A DNA stretch of 64,000 bases, from the NCBI GenBank assembly GCA_026018925.1, contig JAKSZU010000012.1, positions 27,951,814-28,015,813 on the forward strand. Reading direction: 5' to 3'. Under the pieces are notes generated by a model. The model searched no databases, was not told the DNA's origin, and worked only from the letters and a program-made list of their open reading frames with translations. The DNA is from Tupaia tana (Eukaryota > Chordata > Mammalia > Scandentia > Tupaiidae). Positions 34,673 through 46,233 of this stretch are shown here, piece after piece. Positions within the stretch are counted from its first letter, which is position 1. The number at the start of each line of letters is the position of its first letter. Made by a program: the position numbers and the translations under genes.

Positions 34673-35144
34673 TTACACAAATGGACATTATTATTCAATT
34701 TGTACACTTCTATTTTATTATAGGCACAAAAATAATCTAAGGTGTTGGAAGTCAGGATAGTAGTTACTCTGGGCATAGATGGAGGAGATAGTTACTAGAA
34801 TAGGGTAGAAAAGGATATTAGTAATTTCATGTGTCAGGATTGGCAAGCTACAGCATGACCACAGGTTCATTTTTATAAGTGAAATTTATTTGGAAAATAG
34901 CCATACTCATTTACTATTGTCTGTGGTTATTTTCATGCTACAACATAAAAGTTAAGTAGTTAAGACAGAGAACTGTATGGCCTGAAATATTTACCATCTG
35001 AGTCCTTATCAAAACAAAACAAAATGTGTTGACCTCTGTTCTACAGAGGTTGCAGTTACCTGTAATAAATCATTGAGCAGTACACTAATAAGATGCATGA
35101 TTCGCTGAATAGAAGTTACTGCCTTGTGTGTGTGTGTGTGTGTG

Positions 35145-35412
35145 TGTATGTTTGTTTTTGCCATCGGATATCTGCACATGTTGGAGAGAGACAGAGAGAA
35201 ACAGTGATGGGGAAAGTGATAAATCACACCTGGGGAGTGGTGGGGCGGGATGACCATGACTCATCCCTTCTCCATTCTCCTCCAGGGATTTGGGGCATGC
35301 ATGCACATGCACCCAGCATAATTTGCAAGCTATCAGGTTCAGGACTCAGACGGTGGTTGGCCACATGGATGGGAGTCCATCACCTTAACCACCAGACCAC
35401 CTGCTGACCCAT
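35145..35412 (-). mobile_element. tRNA-derived SINE (long type), antisense (unit 1)
   Basis: The minus strand has the head gggtcagcaggtggtctggt at 35412, the gcatgcatgccccaaatccc body and a CT-rich block. A TG microsatellite (35126-35148) stands in place of the A tail. The unit 2 counterpart has a shorter TG run. Confidence 0.8.
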
Positions 35413-35616
35413 AAGTTATTACCTTTCTATTAAAGTTTAATTTCACTTCAACAACTCATTATGTGACCTGATTTATCTAGGTGTGTCCTGGGTATATTAG
35501 CTGGTTCCCATCATGTTAAAAGTACAATCTTTTTCTTCGATAACTTCAAAAATCTCAGTAAATACTCAAGACACATCAGTGGGGTCAGAAGTAAATGTTA
35601 TTTGGTAAAATGGGCC

Positions 35617-35730
35617 ACCAAAAGTTCATGGAAAAATTAAATCAAAGCATGAATTTAGTTTGGTGCAAATTTTTTTCAACTTTCTGCATCCTTCTTTCAT
35701 TATATGCATTTGCATGAACTTTTTGAGGAG
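35617..35730. mobile_element. Small inverted-repeat DNA element (unit 1)
   Basis: The left end accaaaagttcatgga and the reverse complement of the right end (ctcaaaaagttcatgcaa) form an imperfect terminal inverted repeat. About 115 bp, no coding capacity. Related fragments are at 34599 and 56820. Confidence 0.5.
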
Positions 35731-35739
35731 CCTTTTCAG

Positions 35740-38700
35740 ATTCGTTTTTCTATCACCATTAGTAATCAGAGATGGTAGAGCAGTGAAGAACAAAGAAAAC
35801 AGATTTATTTAGCCTTTAAGAAGTGACTTGAAACAACATGAATTATTAATGTTTCAGTTTCTGTAAGTCGAGAGTCTGAGTATAATTTTACTGAATCCTC
35901 CACAAAAGACTGGAGTCTCATTTGAGGATCATCTGGAGAAGCATATACTTCCAAGTGTACATGGCTATTGGCAGCATTCAGTTAGTCCCTTGAGACTTTT
36001 CTGTTGAGGGAGTCAGTTTCATGGCAGATGTTGGATGGAGAAGGCCACATTTAGTTCCTGGCTGGTTGTTGACTGGAGACTATCCTCATTCTTTGGTATG
36101 TGGGGCTGCCTAACATGGTCACTTACCTCATAAAACCAGATCCCATATGACATAAGTGTGGAAATAACCTGTCAGCTTTGCCATATTCTTTTGTTAGAAG
36201 TAAGTCACAGATTCTAATCACACTCAAGAGGAGAGGATTGCTCAAGGGCTTGAGACCAAGGAGGTCAAGTAACTGAGGTATTTTTAATTATTTTGTAGAC
36301 CATCAAAGAAAGATTTGAGAAACCCTAGTATTTAAATTTATTCACTTGTTTCTTTTATAAGCAACAGAGGTAGAGAGTTATAATCCCCAAGAAAATCCTC
36401 ATACTGTGACCCACCCCCAACCCAAGCCAATCCCAAGCCATAGACACATACATGCCTAATGTGTCCAGAAAGGTCTTCAGATGTGAACCTGGAACCTTCA
36501 CAGGTGAGTCAGCCTTGCAGAGCATTATCTTATGATTATGCCATGGCCTGGGCCCAGGCTCTAAACTCCATAAAGATGACTGTGGTGAAATTTTTGATTC
36601 CTTCATACCAACTCATTATTCATACCACAATTTGCTCATAGTTTTTTTTTAAATATTTTTTTATTTCATTTTCTTTTATACATTCAATCATGTTATTTAG
36701 CTTACAAAGTGAGTATTTCAGCATGCGAACATTTCTTGGGTGGGGTTATTTATTTGTTTTGTTTCTTTGCTTCCTTGTTTTTGGTATTGAAGTATCAATC
36801 CAGACAACTGATGGAAGTTCAAAGTAGAGTTATGACCCTTGAATTGAAAAACCTCACACTTTTTGCAATTAAGATTTCTCAAACAAGAAAGTGTAGGGGC
36901 CACAACCAAATAGCAAAAAAAAAAAAAAAAAAAAAAAAAAAGACTGTTTTAAATTGGTATCTAGGCAAACACAAGAGTCTGCCCACCAGCAGGAGGCTTC
37001 TCTATAAAGGAGAAATGATGCAATTACTGGGTTTGGCCTTCTCCTTCAGTATGAGCCTATAATAACTAGATTGTGAAGTAATATCCACCTATTACTCCAC
37101 TGTCCACATTGACTAAGGTGGCTGAACTCCCAAAAGAGTCTTCTCTTGACCTTCTTACTATAGAAAAACTACAAATGACCAGAATAAAAATACAAACACA
37201 ACGACACATAACCTACACACTTGCACGCTGGGGCCCAATTAATATGTTAGGAGCTGACCCACTGCTTAGAGAAATACCATTAAATGGATGAACAGAGATA
37301 CATTTGAAATGTACACATTATTTTCACTATGGGCCAATGTAAGGTAGTGCCTGGAGAAATAGTGTACCTTTTAAATTTTCTTCATTGTCACTGTAAGTAT
37401 GCCAGGGAACCGGGTTTGCTCTCCTATCTTGTCAGCATACTTACATTTCAGAGACAATGACATGCATCTCTGCATTCCCCAGTGCCTACAACAATGTCTA
37501 AACCTCCCATTTAATGTATGATTTGGCTTCTTTTACTTTGCATTTAATGTCCCTATGGACCTCAGGTCACTCAAGTTAGTAGATAAAAACCTGAGATGGC
37601 ACAGTTCTGCTCTGTATTTCCAGGTAGAGAGAGGCATATCCATTTTTCTCTGTCCGTGCCCCCAGAGAATTTCAAATCTTACAGATGACTCCACAGCTCA
37701 ATCTTACCTGATTTTGAAGTCCCTGGCTCCAAAACTGTAGCCTGTTCTCTATCGGCTGGAAAACATAGAGAAGGCTTCTCTTTGCACATGAAGCTGGTAA
37801 GAAGGCTGAGAAAGATTTCACTGTTCATTGTATTGACTTTGTGCTTTGATAGTTACCTGTTCACTAATACATACATGGACTCACAAAAGATCAGTAATAT
37901 TAGCATACATCTTGTACTCAGAGATCCATAGCAACCTGACCTCGAATAATTTAAATATTTTAATTGTATTCCTTGGATTGAATTGAAACCCAGGAAATTA
38001 GAGATTAAAAAGAAACTATAGAAAACTAACATAAGAAAATGATAACATTTTATTACAGAGCATTCACTCTCATGAATTAAAGTTCATACTCCATCACTAG
38101 TTATTTTTAAAAGCTTATTTGAAAAAAATCTAACATTCTAATAATCACTTTTAATATACTTTAACTCTAGAATTATTTTAACAATGTAAATGTATTACTT
38201 CAAATTTTAAACATGCAAATTAAGCAAAGTGTCATAGCATTTGTATGAACAGTGAGTCAATTGCCTCTCTCACTTCCTGTCTGTTAAAAACCTCTGCCTT
38301 ATCTTGAAGGTAGCATTCATCACTTCATTCTTCTTGAACAGCAGTAAATTTTCCCTACCAGATTATAGAGCAAAAAGGTAGACACTTGGCAATTTCCCCA
38401 CTAACCCTTCACTGCATGTCCACTTGCCACTTACTTTCTAGCATCAGTGGAAATGACGTCCTCACCTTTTTAAGGCTAACTTACCATCATGCTCTATATA
38501 CAATCACCTACTACTATTTTATGGACTTTTCTACACCATTAAAATTTCTTGATTTATATCTTTAATCTCTCACTATTTACTGTATCTTTAAATTCTATTT
38601 ATGAATTTACCCATTTCTCTAAGTTTTTCCCATCTTGCAAAAATCTCCCATCCACCAGTCTTTTTAGTCATGGCCTTTTTTTTTTTCCTTGCCTTCACTA

Positions 38701-38970
38701 CCAAGTTTCTAGAAATAAAATATGCCTTACTTCTTACTTGCTTTTCTGTTTATTCCTAAAGAAAGTGCAGTAGGTTGTCAGCTTTCATCACAGGACTTGA
38801 GCTGATTTTCCCAGGGTCATTCTTAGGTGCATATTACTTTTTTAATTCTGACTAGACTTGACTGTTAATGCATTTGGATACTATTGCTCATGTCACACCC
38901 AGTCATGACACATGTTATCTTCATGTTTATGGTTACCAAAAAAGTAATCGATGTTATTTAGTTTTTATTG
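35740..38970. other. 5' flank of OR51F1 (unit 1), no gene seen
   Basis: Contains a diverged SINE-like stretch on the minus strand (about 36350-36560), an A run (36917-36940) and, near 37460-37540, a faint L2-like 3' end (cattccccagtgcctacaac). Any untranslated 5' exon of OR51F1 should lie here, but I see no convincing conserved donor because the two units are too alike to compare. Confidence 0.45.
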
Positions 38971-38987
38971 TTCTATTCAATAACTTC

Positions 38988-39256
38988 ATTTTTTTTTTTG
39001 AGAGAGATTTTTTGCTACAGGGCACGTGCGCTTGCCAGACAAACAGAGAGAGACATAGAGACAGAAAGCGAGAAATCAACCCTCAGGGAGGATGGTCACG
39101 CTGCAATCCCTTCTCCTCCATTCTCCCCTTGGGATCTTGGGCACACACGCACAGGCGCCCGGCATGAGTTTTAAGCCACCAGGTCCGGGACGCGAACCGC
39201 GGTAGCCTATATGGGAATCCAGCGACATAGCCATTACGCTAACTGCTGGTCCCCTC
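38988..39256 (-). mobile_element. Young SINE with target duplication upstream of OR51F1 (unit 1)
   Basis: Antisense long-type SINE, head ggggaccagcagttagcgta on the minus strand, CpG-rich body and T run at 38989-38999. Direct repeat caataacttc at 38978-38987 and 39257-39266. It sits about 570 bp before the OR51F1 start codon and is shared by both units, so it predates the duplication. Confidence 0.9.
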
Positions 39257-39799
39257 CAATAACTTCTACAGAGCTCTTTCTTTATTGGTTTTTCTCTTAG
39301 GAAATCTACTCTCTGAGGTTTTAAACACAGGCTATTGGATTAGCATTACATATGAACAATGCTATCTTTCAAACCTCTATCACCAGAATAAAACTGAAGA
39401 TCTTTGCCTAGAGAATAACACCACTTTGCCACTGCAGACCCATAGATATTGCTAAGTATATTTCTATTATTCACTTCACACACAACCTATTCAAAGTTGA
39501 ATGCCCTAGTTTTTCAAAGTCCTTATTTACAGAATATTACAAACTGAAGGAACCTAAAACTCTCTCAGTACAAAAAAAGAAAATATACAGTTATGTGGAC
39601 ATAATTTACTTGAGTCTAAGGATAAAAATATTGAAATATGTAATAAATATGACTGATTATAAATAATAGATTAATATGATAATGCAACATAGACTTTTCT
39701 TAATAATAGAGAACCTACCTATTACCTGAGATGACTCTCCTAAACCAAAGAAATTTTATCTAAACATTTTTGTATAACGGTATAATTTATTACTTCCAT

Positions 39800-39801
39800 A
39801 G
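39800..39801 (+). promoter_or_regulatory. Predicted splice acceptor before the OR51F1 coding exon (unit 1)
   Basis: A pyrimidine-rich tract followed by ttacttccatag|g, 23 bases before the start codon. It fits the usual OR gene structure of untranslated 5' exon(s) plus one coding exon. Predicted from sequence only. Confidence 0.5.
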
Positions 39802-39823
39802 GACATGAACATTGTGAAGACAA

Positions 39824-40783
39824 ATGCTTCAAAGAGCAGACAATATGGAGATCCTAAGCAACTTGACTTCTAAGTTTCCAACTTTCCTGCTAACTGGCAT
39901 TCCTGGCCTAGAGTCTGTCCAAGCCTGGATCTCCATTCCCTTCTGTTTTTTTTATGCCATCGCCATCTCTGGGAACAGCCTCATCCTGTTTGTCATTGTT
40001 ACCCAGCAAAGTCTCCATGAGCCCATGTACTATTTCCTCTCCATGCTGTCAGCCACTGATTTGGGCTTGACTGTTTCCACATTGTCAACCACATTAGGTA
40101 TTCTCTGGTTTGATGCAAGTAAAATTAGTCTAGATGCCTGCATTATCCAGATGTTTTTTCTTCATGGATTCACATTCATGGAATCTGGAGTGCTAGTGGC
40201 AATGGCTTTTGACCGCTATGTGGCAATCTGTGACCCTCTCAGGTATACAACTATTCTCACTAATTCCAGAATCATTCAGTTGGGTCTCCTAATATGTACA
40301 CGTTCTATAGTCTTAATAGTACCATTACTCTTGCTCCTTAAGCCTCTCTATTTCTATAGAATGAATGTCCTTTCCCACTCCTACTGTTACCATCCAGATG
40401 TGATCAAATTGGCATGTTCAGATGTTCGGGCCAACAGCATCTGTGGATTAGTTGATCTCATCCTTACCACAGGGATAGACACTCCATGCATCGTCCTGTC
40501 TTATGTCTTGATTATTCGCTCTGTCCTCAGTATTGCCTCCCCAGAGGAACGGCACAAGGTCTTCAGCACCTGTGTCTCCCACATTGGAGCTGTTGCTATT
40601 TTCTATCTCCCCATGATAAGCCTGTCCTTGGTGCATCGCTATGGCCGATCAGCCCCCAAAGTGGTCCACTCAATGATGGCCAATGTATACCTACTTCTGC
40701 CCCCTGTGCTCAACCCCATTAACTACAGTGTGAAAACAAAACAGATTCGCAAGGCTATACTCAATCTGCTCCTAACAAAGTAA
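39824..40783 (+). CDS. OR51F1: OR51F1-like olfactory receptor, intact (unit 1)
   Basis: A 319-residue class I odorant receptor, a seven-transmembrane G protein-coupled receptor of the olfactory neuron membrane; the ligand is unknown. Glycosylation site at Asn13 (NLT), GN at 50-51, LHEPMY 64-69, MAFDRYVAIC 127-136, Cys106 and Cys188 for the extracellular disulfide, KVFSTCVSH 245-253 and NPINY 297-301. The start MLQRADNMEI matches the recalled human OR51F1 N-terminus; Met8 is an alternative. An out-of-frame upstream ATG (39805) opens a 22-codon frame overlapping both starts. It differs from the unit 2 copy by one residue: Asn instead of Ile at 300, inside the TM7 NPxxY motif. A polar residue there may weaken the receptor. 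The frame is otherwise complete. Confidence 0.93.
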   Translation: MLQRADNMEILSNLTSKFPTFLLTGIPGLESVQAWISIPFCFFYAIAISGNSLILFVIVTQQSLHEPMYYFLSMLSATDLGLTVSTLSTTLGILWFDASKISLDACIIQMFFLHGFTFMESGVLVAMAFDRYVAICDPLRYTTILTNSRIIQLGLLICTRSIVLIVPLLLLLKPLYFYRMNVLSHSYCYHPDVIKLACSDVRANSICGLVDLILTTGIDTPCIVLSYVLIIRSVLSIASPEERHKVFSTCVSHIGAVAIFYLPMISLSLVHRYGRSAPKVVHSMMANVYLLLPPVLNPINYSVKTKQIRKAILNLLLTK

Positions 40784-42130
40784 GCTGAGATTGTGAAGAA
40801 AAACTTCATGTAAGAGACTTCCACTATAGAAAAGCAACTTTGGTAGGTGACTATTAGAAATGTCTTTTTATATGTTTATTTATTCAACAAATATTTAGTA
40901 AATATCTTTCTGTTTAGCCATAAGGAGTTAACCAAAGAGTTAACCCCAAGAACTTTACCATGTAGTAAGGAAACAAAAAAATAGTAATTTAATGTGATGA
41001 AAATTATAGCACCTAACATTTATTTACTCTTTACTTAATACTAAATATCTACTAATCAATTTTAAGAAATATTCTGAAAGAGCCCAATTAAATATATAAT
41101 ATTCTTGATGATAATTTGCAGAGAGAGAAACTGAGGTCTGGAGACATTTAGACAACCAAAGGTCTCATAAATAACATGGGACAGAGTTGAGATGTTGAGA
41201 TTTCAATCCACGTTTGTTGTGTCTCAGAGTCAAACTCACCCCTGTATTACATACTTAGCCCAAAGCATCTGCGAGAAATGCTATGAGAGCAGAGGTAGGA
41301 TCAAGTTCTCTATTAGAGTGTACCACACCTTTAAAAGTTTTGATAACCCTCACAGAGCATATTTTAGCTTGTTTTCTTCAAGGATGATCCATGATACATA
41401 AGGTAGAAATAGAGTGCATCCCATGAAATCATAGGTTACTATTCAGTATAGGTCAGCTCAAAGAAAAGCTCAGGATCACACACATCTCTCAATGTATTAC
41501 AAGATATGGAAACTTTTGAGAATTAGAAAAGTCATGAAGTAGAATCCAAGAGAGTTTGGGACAAAGGATCTTATACTTGTCTACACAATGGTTGCTTAGG
41601 GATCCAATAATATCCATAATCCTTTCTCTACAGACAGAATACTGGCATCATTTTCTATATTATTTTAGAAGCTTCACAAATGTTATGAAGATCATATTTG
41701 GCTCCTAAACCGAAGAACCAAAGTAAATAATTCATGGTTTCCAAGTCATGAGAAGTTTATTCAGAACTAAACCCAAAATTTTGAGTTCCTGAAAAGAAAC
41801 TTACAGAATAATATTGATTTAAGAGACATTCAGAAAATTAAATACTCAATTACATGAAGTGCTCAAGAAAATTCAGAGAAAAATGATAATGAATATGAAA
41901 AGAGGCACATCAAATTATTACAGCTGATTAAGTGCTGATAGATGGGAGGGTCTTTCCAGGAATCCCACAAACACTGAGCCCAAAGCCATGTTGGAGCCAG
42001 CACACCAGCTTGTGATAGCTCAGTGTTTGTATTTCTTTCTAATTCTGCATTCAATAATTTCATATCAGTAGGTTGAGATCACTCATAAGAAGAATATTTA
42101 TACCACATAAATTGGCAAATATTACAAATG
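40784..42130. other. 3' flank of OR51F1 (unit 1), no gene seen
   Basis: AT-rich sequence nearly identical to 62974-64000 up to 41810. Short frames only. Confidence 0.6.
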
Positions 42131-42139
42131 AGAGATTTG

Positions 42140-42475
42140 TTTTTTTTTTTTTTTTAAAGATTTGGTTTGTGAGCAGTCCACTGACTATAGATATGCTTTA
42201 TGTTTGGCCTTGAGAGAAATAATTGAATAAAAATAGTGCCTGCATATGGCATGCATGAGAGAAAAAGACACACAGACAGATAGGCACACTTTACAAGGTT
42301 TCTTCACATTGCATTCCCTTTCCCTGGCTTTCGAGATCATGAGATCTTCGTCACACATGCATTCACTCAGCATGTTTTCAACCCAGCCAGGGGATCTGAA
42401 CCCACAGTCAGCCATGTGGCTTCTAGTTTGACAGTTCAGTTTATTGCTAATTAGGCCATCAGTCTTAGCCTTGGC
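42140..42475 (-). mobile_element. Old tRNA-derived SINE, antisense
   Basis: T run at the left, CT-rich block reversed (gagagaaaaagacacacaga), the tcacacatgcattcactcag body and a degraded head (gatctgaacccacagtcagc) at about 42390-42460. An unrelated segment seems to be included at 42160-42240. Confidence 0.5.
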
Positions 42476-42479
42476 TGAT

Positions 42480-43405
42480 TTTCTTACAAAGGTCAAGAAG
42501 AAGCCAGGATAGAATCCAGAAGAAATGTGGACACAAATTCATGTGTTCTAATAGGTTCTATGCAATGAGATGAACATGAAGTGAAGCTTCAGTCTTATAA
42601 CTATAGCCACGGATAACACATAGTGACTTTTTACTATTGACTTCAACTAGAAAAACTAGGATGCAAACATATACTCCTTATTTGCAATGGCTTTCTCTCA
42701 CATAAAAAAAAAAAAAAAAACTTTTATTGTTCTTCTTGATTTAATTTATATTATTTAATTTAATTACATCTTTTACAAGTTACACATCTTTCATATGCCC
42801 TATTTTGGCAAGTCACCATTCTAACATACCTCTGATTGATCTCTTATCTATAGTCTTAAAACTCATAATGTCTGTATTCATTTTCTGCCAGCTAATAAAT
42901 GCATTGTCTTGAATTTGGTGTCCTATCAATGGATATTTTCTTTTCTTTACTAGAGCTCCTCTTTCATGTCACATCTAGAATACTTAGCATGTAGTGGGGT
43001 TTACATAGTCTAAAGCAGTTTTAAGACTACTGAAGAAATGAGAAAAATCATAGGATGATGTTAAAAATTAATCAACAATGCATGTAAGTGCAATTCTGGG
43101 ATGTAAATTTGAAAACTCTATTAACAAACACAGAAAGAAATACTTTATTTAGTTGGAACTCAGTTGTGTGTCAAACTAAAGGAAGTTGAGGACCAGGGCA
43201 ATGGAAACACAAGAGAAAATCCACTTTGTGTTCCTATCCACCTCGCTATGCTTCCTTGGTGGTCAACAGTACAGACAGTACCAAGAACTTCTGTGGACTT
43301 CTCTTGGATTTTTAAATTATTTTTAAAAATGCAATGAAGTTTAAATTAATCATTAACTATTTCTATTATTGGTATATTTGTTCTATTGAAAAAAGATGAT
43401 GTAGC
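42480..43405. other. Intergenic, no gene seen
   Basis: AT-rich, with an A run at 42703-42720. No feature recognised. Confidence 0.55.
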
Positions 43406-43408
43406 TTG

Positions 43409-43570
43409 TGATAGTTAACTTTACGTCAATTTGGCTAAAACATGATACATGATACCCAGGCATTTGGCCTAACACCCTCTAGAAGCTTTTGTGAAAGTAT
43501 TTTTTTAGATGAGGCTAACATTTAAATTTGTAGAGTGTGAGTAAAGTGAATTATGCTCTCCATAATTCAG
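43409..43570 (+). mobile_element. Probable MLT2-type (ERV-L) LTR fragment
   Basis: tgatagttaactttacgtca at the start, then ggcatttggcctaacac, gtgaaagtatttttttagat and gtaaagtgaattatgctctc in the order and spacing of MLT2-family LTR 5' ends. Identified from memory of the family. Confidence 0.5.
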
Positions 43571-44046
43571 ATACATCTCAGTCAATCATTGAAGATCTGT
43601 ATGTTCATAGTGGCTTTATTTGTAATACCTACAAGAAACGATGCTAAATGTTCAGTAGGTGAACAGAAAGCCATGAGTGCACTATTAATGCTAATAACCA
43701 GGGTGAATCTCAGTATTATCACACTGAGACCACGAAGCCACTGACAAGATTATATTCTATTTAATTCCATGTATCTGAACTCTTGAGAAGACAAATCTAA
43801 CATGTCATGACATGAAGCAAAACAGACTAATATTGGGTCAGAACCAAGACTGATGAGCCACTCTCCTGATGTGGAGAGTAATTTAATTTAAGAGATGAGG
43901 GAAATGTTTTATATTTTCACTATTATAATTTTACATAAGTGTAGAAGTTTTCAAAAACACATGTAAGATGATGTACTTTTTTCTGTCAATTATCTCTTAA
44001 TGAATTTCTTTGACAACTAATAGTAATAATAAAACCTAAGAGAATG

Positions 44047-44132
44047 GGGGTTGGCATGTGGCATGGTAGTTAAGGGTACTGGACTTCCACATGGCCCACC
44101 GTGGGTAGAGTCCTGGACCTGGAGGCTTGCTT

Positions 44133-44168
<36 letters not shown>

Positions 44169-44215
44169 ACCCTCCCTCTCTCTTTCGATATGTGTCCCTT
44201 TCTAGTCAAATTAAA
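44047..44215 (+). mobile_element. tRNA-derived SINE (short type) with CT repeat
   Basis: Head ggggttggcatgtggcatgg, B-box-like gggtagagtcctggacctgg, then a (CT)n tract (44134-44162) and an A/T-rich tail. Confidence 0.75.
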
Positions 44216-45020
44216 AATAAGTAAAGTTGAATAAAATAATTTCTTATTAAAAAAACTAAGAGAAAATATTTATAATTATTACATGTGATGTAAACATAAA
44301 TTAATTTAATTAGTATTTTTTACTTTAATACTGCCTCATATGGGTACATTAGTGATATTTCAGAATAATGTAAAAATATTTGATACTCCACTTAAACATT
44401 AAAGTCTCTTGAGTTAAATACTTATAAGAATACTATAACAGAAGAGCCAAGGAAACTCCTTGAGCCACATCTAACACATGCATGCTGCAAGGAACACTGA
44501 AGTGTTTATAAAAATGCAAGCATGTGCCTGCCTATGCACAAAACAAGCACATACAAATAAATACACACGCAGGATTCTTGCAACAAAAATAGTTGTTTCA
44601 CAATATGAATTCTCCATGAACTTTTGAAGGCCTCTCATATATTATTCTGATACTGAAAGGAATAATCAGATTTTTTTCTTAGAACATGTACATGTGTGTA
44701 CATATATACATACACACCTAGAAATTCTTGGACCAAAATTTGTTTTGTTTTTGTTTCTCATTTATTCTACTTTTTAAGGCATCACAAGAGAACAGCTGAC
44801 CTTCCTGAGCTGAGCACAGCAGAGTGGCACAGAATTCTCCCTCTGGAACTTGTATCCCACAAGGTTACATGCCCACTCAACTGGGGTTTCTTATTAAAAT
44901 ATTCATTCATAAACATCAAGTGATCCTGCTATATCTAAAATACGACTGTTAGGAAAAAGTGCTCCTACTGGTATACATTCTAATTCATAGAGTCACTTTC
45001 AGGACAGCACCTGGCTTTGT
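44216..45020. other. Intergenic, no gene seen
   Basis: AT-rich. A short inverted-repeat-element end (ctccatgaacttttgaaggc) lies at about 44611-44630, related to the small DNA element above. Confidence 0.5.
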
Positions 45021-45089
45021 TTATAATAAAGTGTTCTGATGGCTTACAATAAAGTGTTCTGATGGTTTATAATAAACTGTTCTGATGCT
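45021..45089. repeat. 23-bp tandem repeat, three units
   Basis: Three successive copies of a 23-base unit beginning ttataataaagtgttctgat (45021-45043, 45044-45066, 45067-45089), with one to three differences each. It lies just left of the point where similarity to 22.7 kb begins. Confidence 0.9.
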
Positions 45090-45134
45090 CTTCCACAATG
45101 AACAATTTAGCACAGAGGGATGTAAGAAATGCAA

Positions 45135-45779
45135 TGTTCACTTTTTACTATTTATTTGAGTAGATTCTGTAGTACTGGTAGAGAAAATTATACCTTTAGT
45201 TCCTGATGCGTTCCTATTAGAGAGCTCTGTCTGCCTGGTCAGAGCTGTTAGGGGTAACTTCAGGGGCTTGATTCCTCTGCCAAACATCCCTCTCTTAATG
45301 AGATGGTAGCAAGCTAAGGAGATATAACTTAGTGAAAAGGGTCAAGTTTGTGTAGTGCCTGGGTTGGTGTACCAAAAGTCCCAATGTAGCTCTCAAGCCC
45401 CAAGCACGGACTCGCCCAGGGAGACCTGTCCAGACCAGCTTAAGTATCCCAGAAGTTGGTAGGTAGGACCTCAAGATGAAATCTTATATACTAACCATGG
45501 AATGCTGGAAAAGTGACAGAATGCTAGAATAGTATAATGTAGGACCTGAGACAGGGGTTTTCTCTGTAGGCTTGACCTGTAGGAGCTGAGAAAGAAGGGC
45601 TTTGTAGACTTATGTGGTTCAGAAATGACTATAGCAAGATCTCCATTGTAGTTCCTGTCACCTTTCCCAAGTTCATCCACTCAGAAGAAGGGTCCTCAGA
45701 ACAATACAATCATAGGTGTGCAACTAGACTTGCAACTTCTCCCACGTGCCGGCAAATTCCCTGTGCTTGCATTTCTGTA
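45135..45779. other. 5' flank of OR52R copy C
   Basis: Paralogous to 22695-23599 with many substitutions and a shorter length. No gene seen. Confidence 0.55.
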
Positions 45780-46233
45780 TTCACAGGAGAGAGAAAAGTT
45801 AGGAGTTAATGATCCAGCTTTAGTCTCCAGTCTCAGAGGAAACCAGTGTGAATAGGAGGTAGAGAAGCTTAATGGGAGGGAGACAACTGATGCTTGAAAG
45901 GGAAGGGAAAGACCAGACACAGTCCTTTAAATAGGCCCTACTCTGAGGACTTTGTCAAAGATTGTATTGCAGGAGCTTCTTAGAACTGAGTCAAAGATGA
46001 AGGAGAGCTTAGGGTGAGTGATTCACTGTGCCTCGGGTGCAGCTGCCCCTGAGAAGACTGTCGGACTCACAAGGCTCTGTGAGGCTGGAAGGAAAGGCAA
46101 AGGTCTGTGTAGAAGGACCTAACACACTGGGAGATCCAGGTCCGGAGATCCATGACCACTGAGCTTCATACTGAGATGGGAAGAATATTCAGCATTCCCT
46201 CTGTGTCCTCCATGGGGCCCTTGGAAAGGTAGG
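45780..46233 (+). promoter_or_regulatory. Putative promoter and non-coding 5' exon of OR52R copy C
   Basis: Homologous to the copy A and B modules. TATA-like tttaaatag at 45926-45934. The exon ends AAAG|GTAGGG with donor GT at 46229-46230 and acceptor AG at 47922-47923, giving an inferred intron of about 1.7 kb. The donor has G at intron position 4, where copies A and B have A, which may lower splicing efficiency. Confidence 0.55.

Larger units (their letters stand above)
25784..45130. repeat. Tandem segmental duplication, unit 1
   Basis: From the OR52R copy B start codon rightward, the sequence matches 47966 onward with an offset of 22182-22208 bases. The unit includes OR52R copy B, SINEs, the flank module, the retroviral relic and OR51F1. 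The match is followed to 41810, which pairs with the last base of the window. The span 41811-45130 is expected to repeat beyond the window. Confidence 0.92.

Noticed and set aside
37797-37803. ctg|gtaaga as splice donor of an OR51F1 untranslated exon
   Set aside because: Sequence fits a donor, but the two units are nearly identical here so conservation says nothing, and no TATA-like or other support was seen.
40486-40722. Alternative plus-frame open stretch inside OR51F1 (also 62676-62978)
   Set aside because: A shadow of the receptor frame with no recognisable product.
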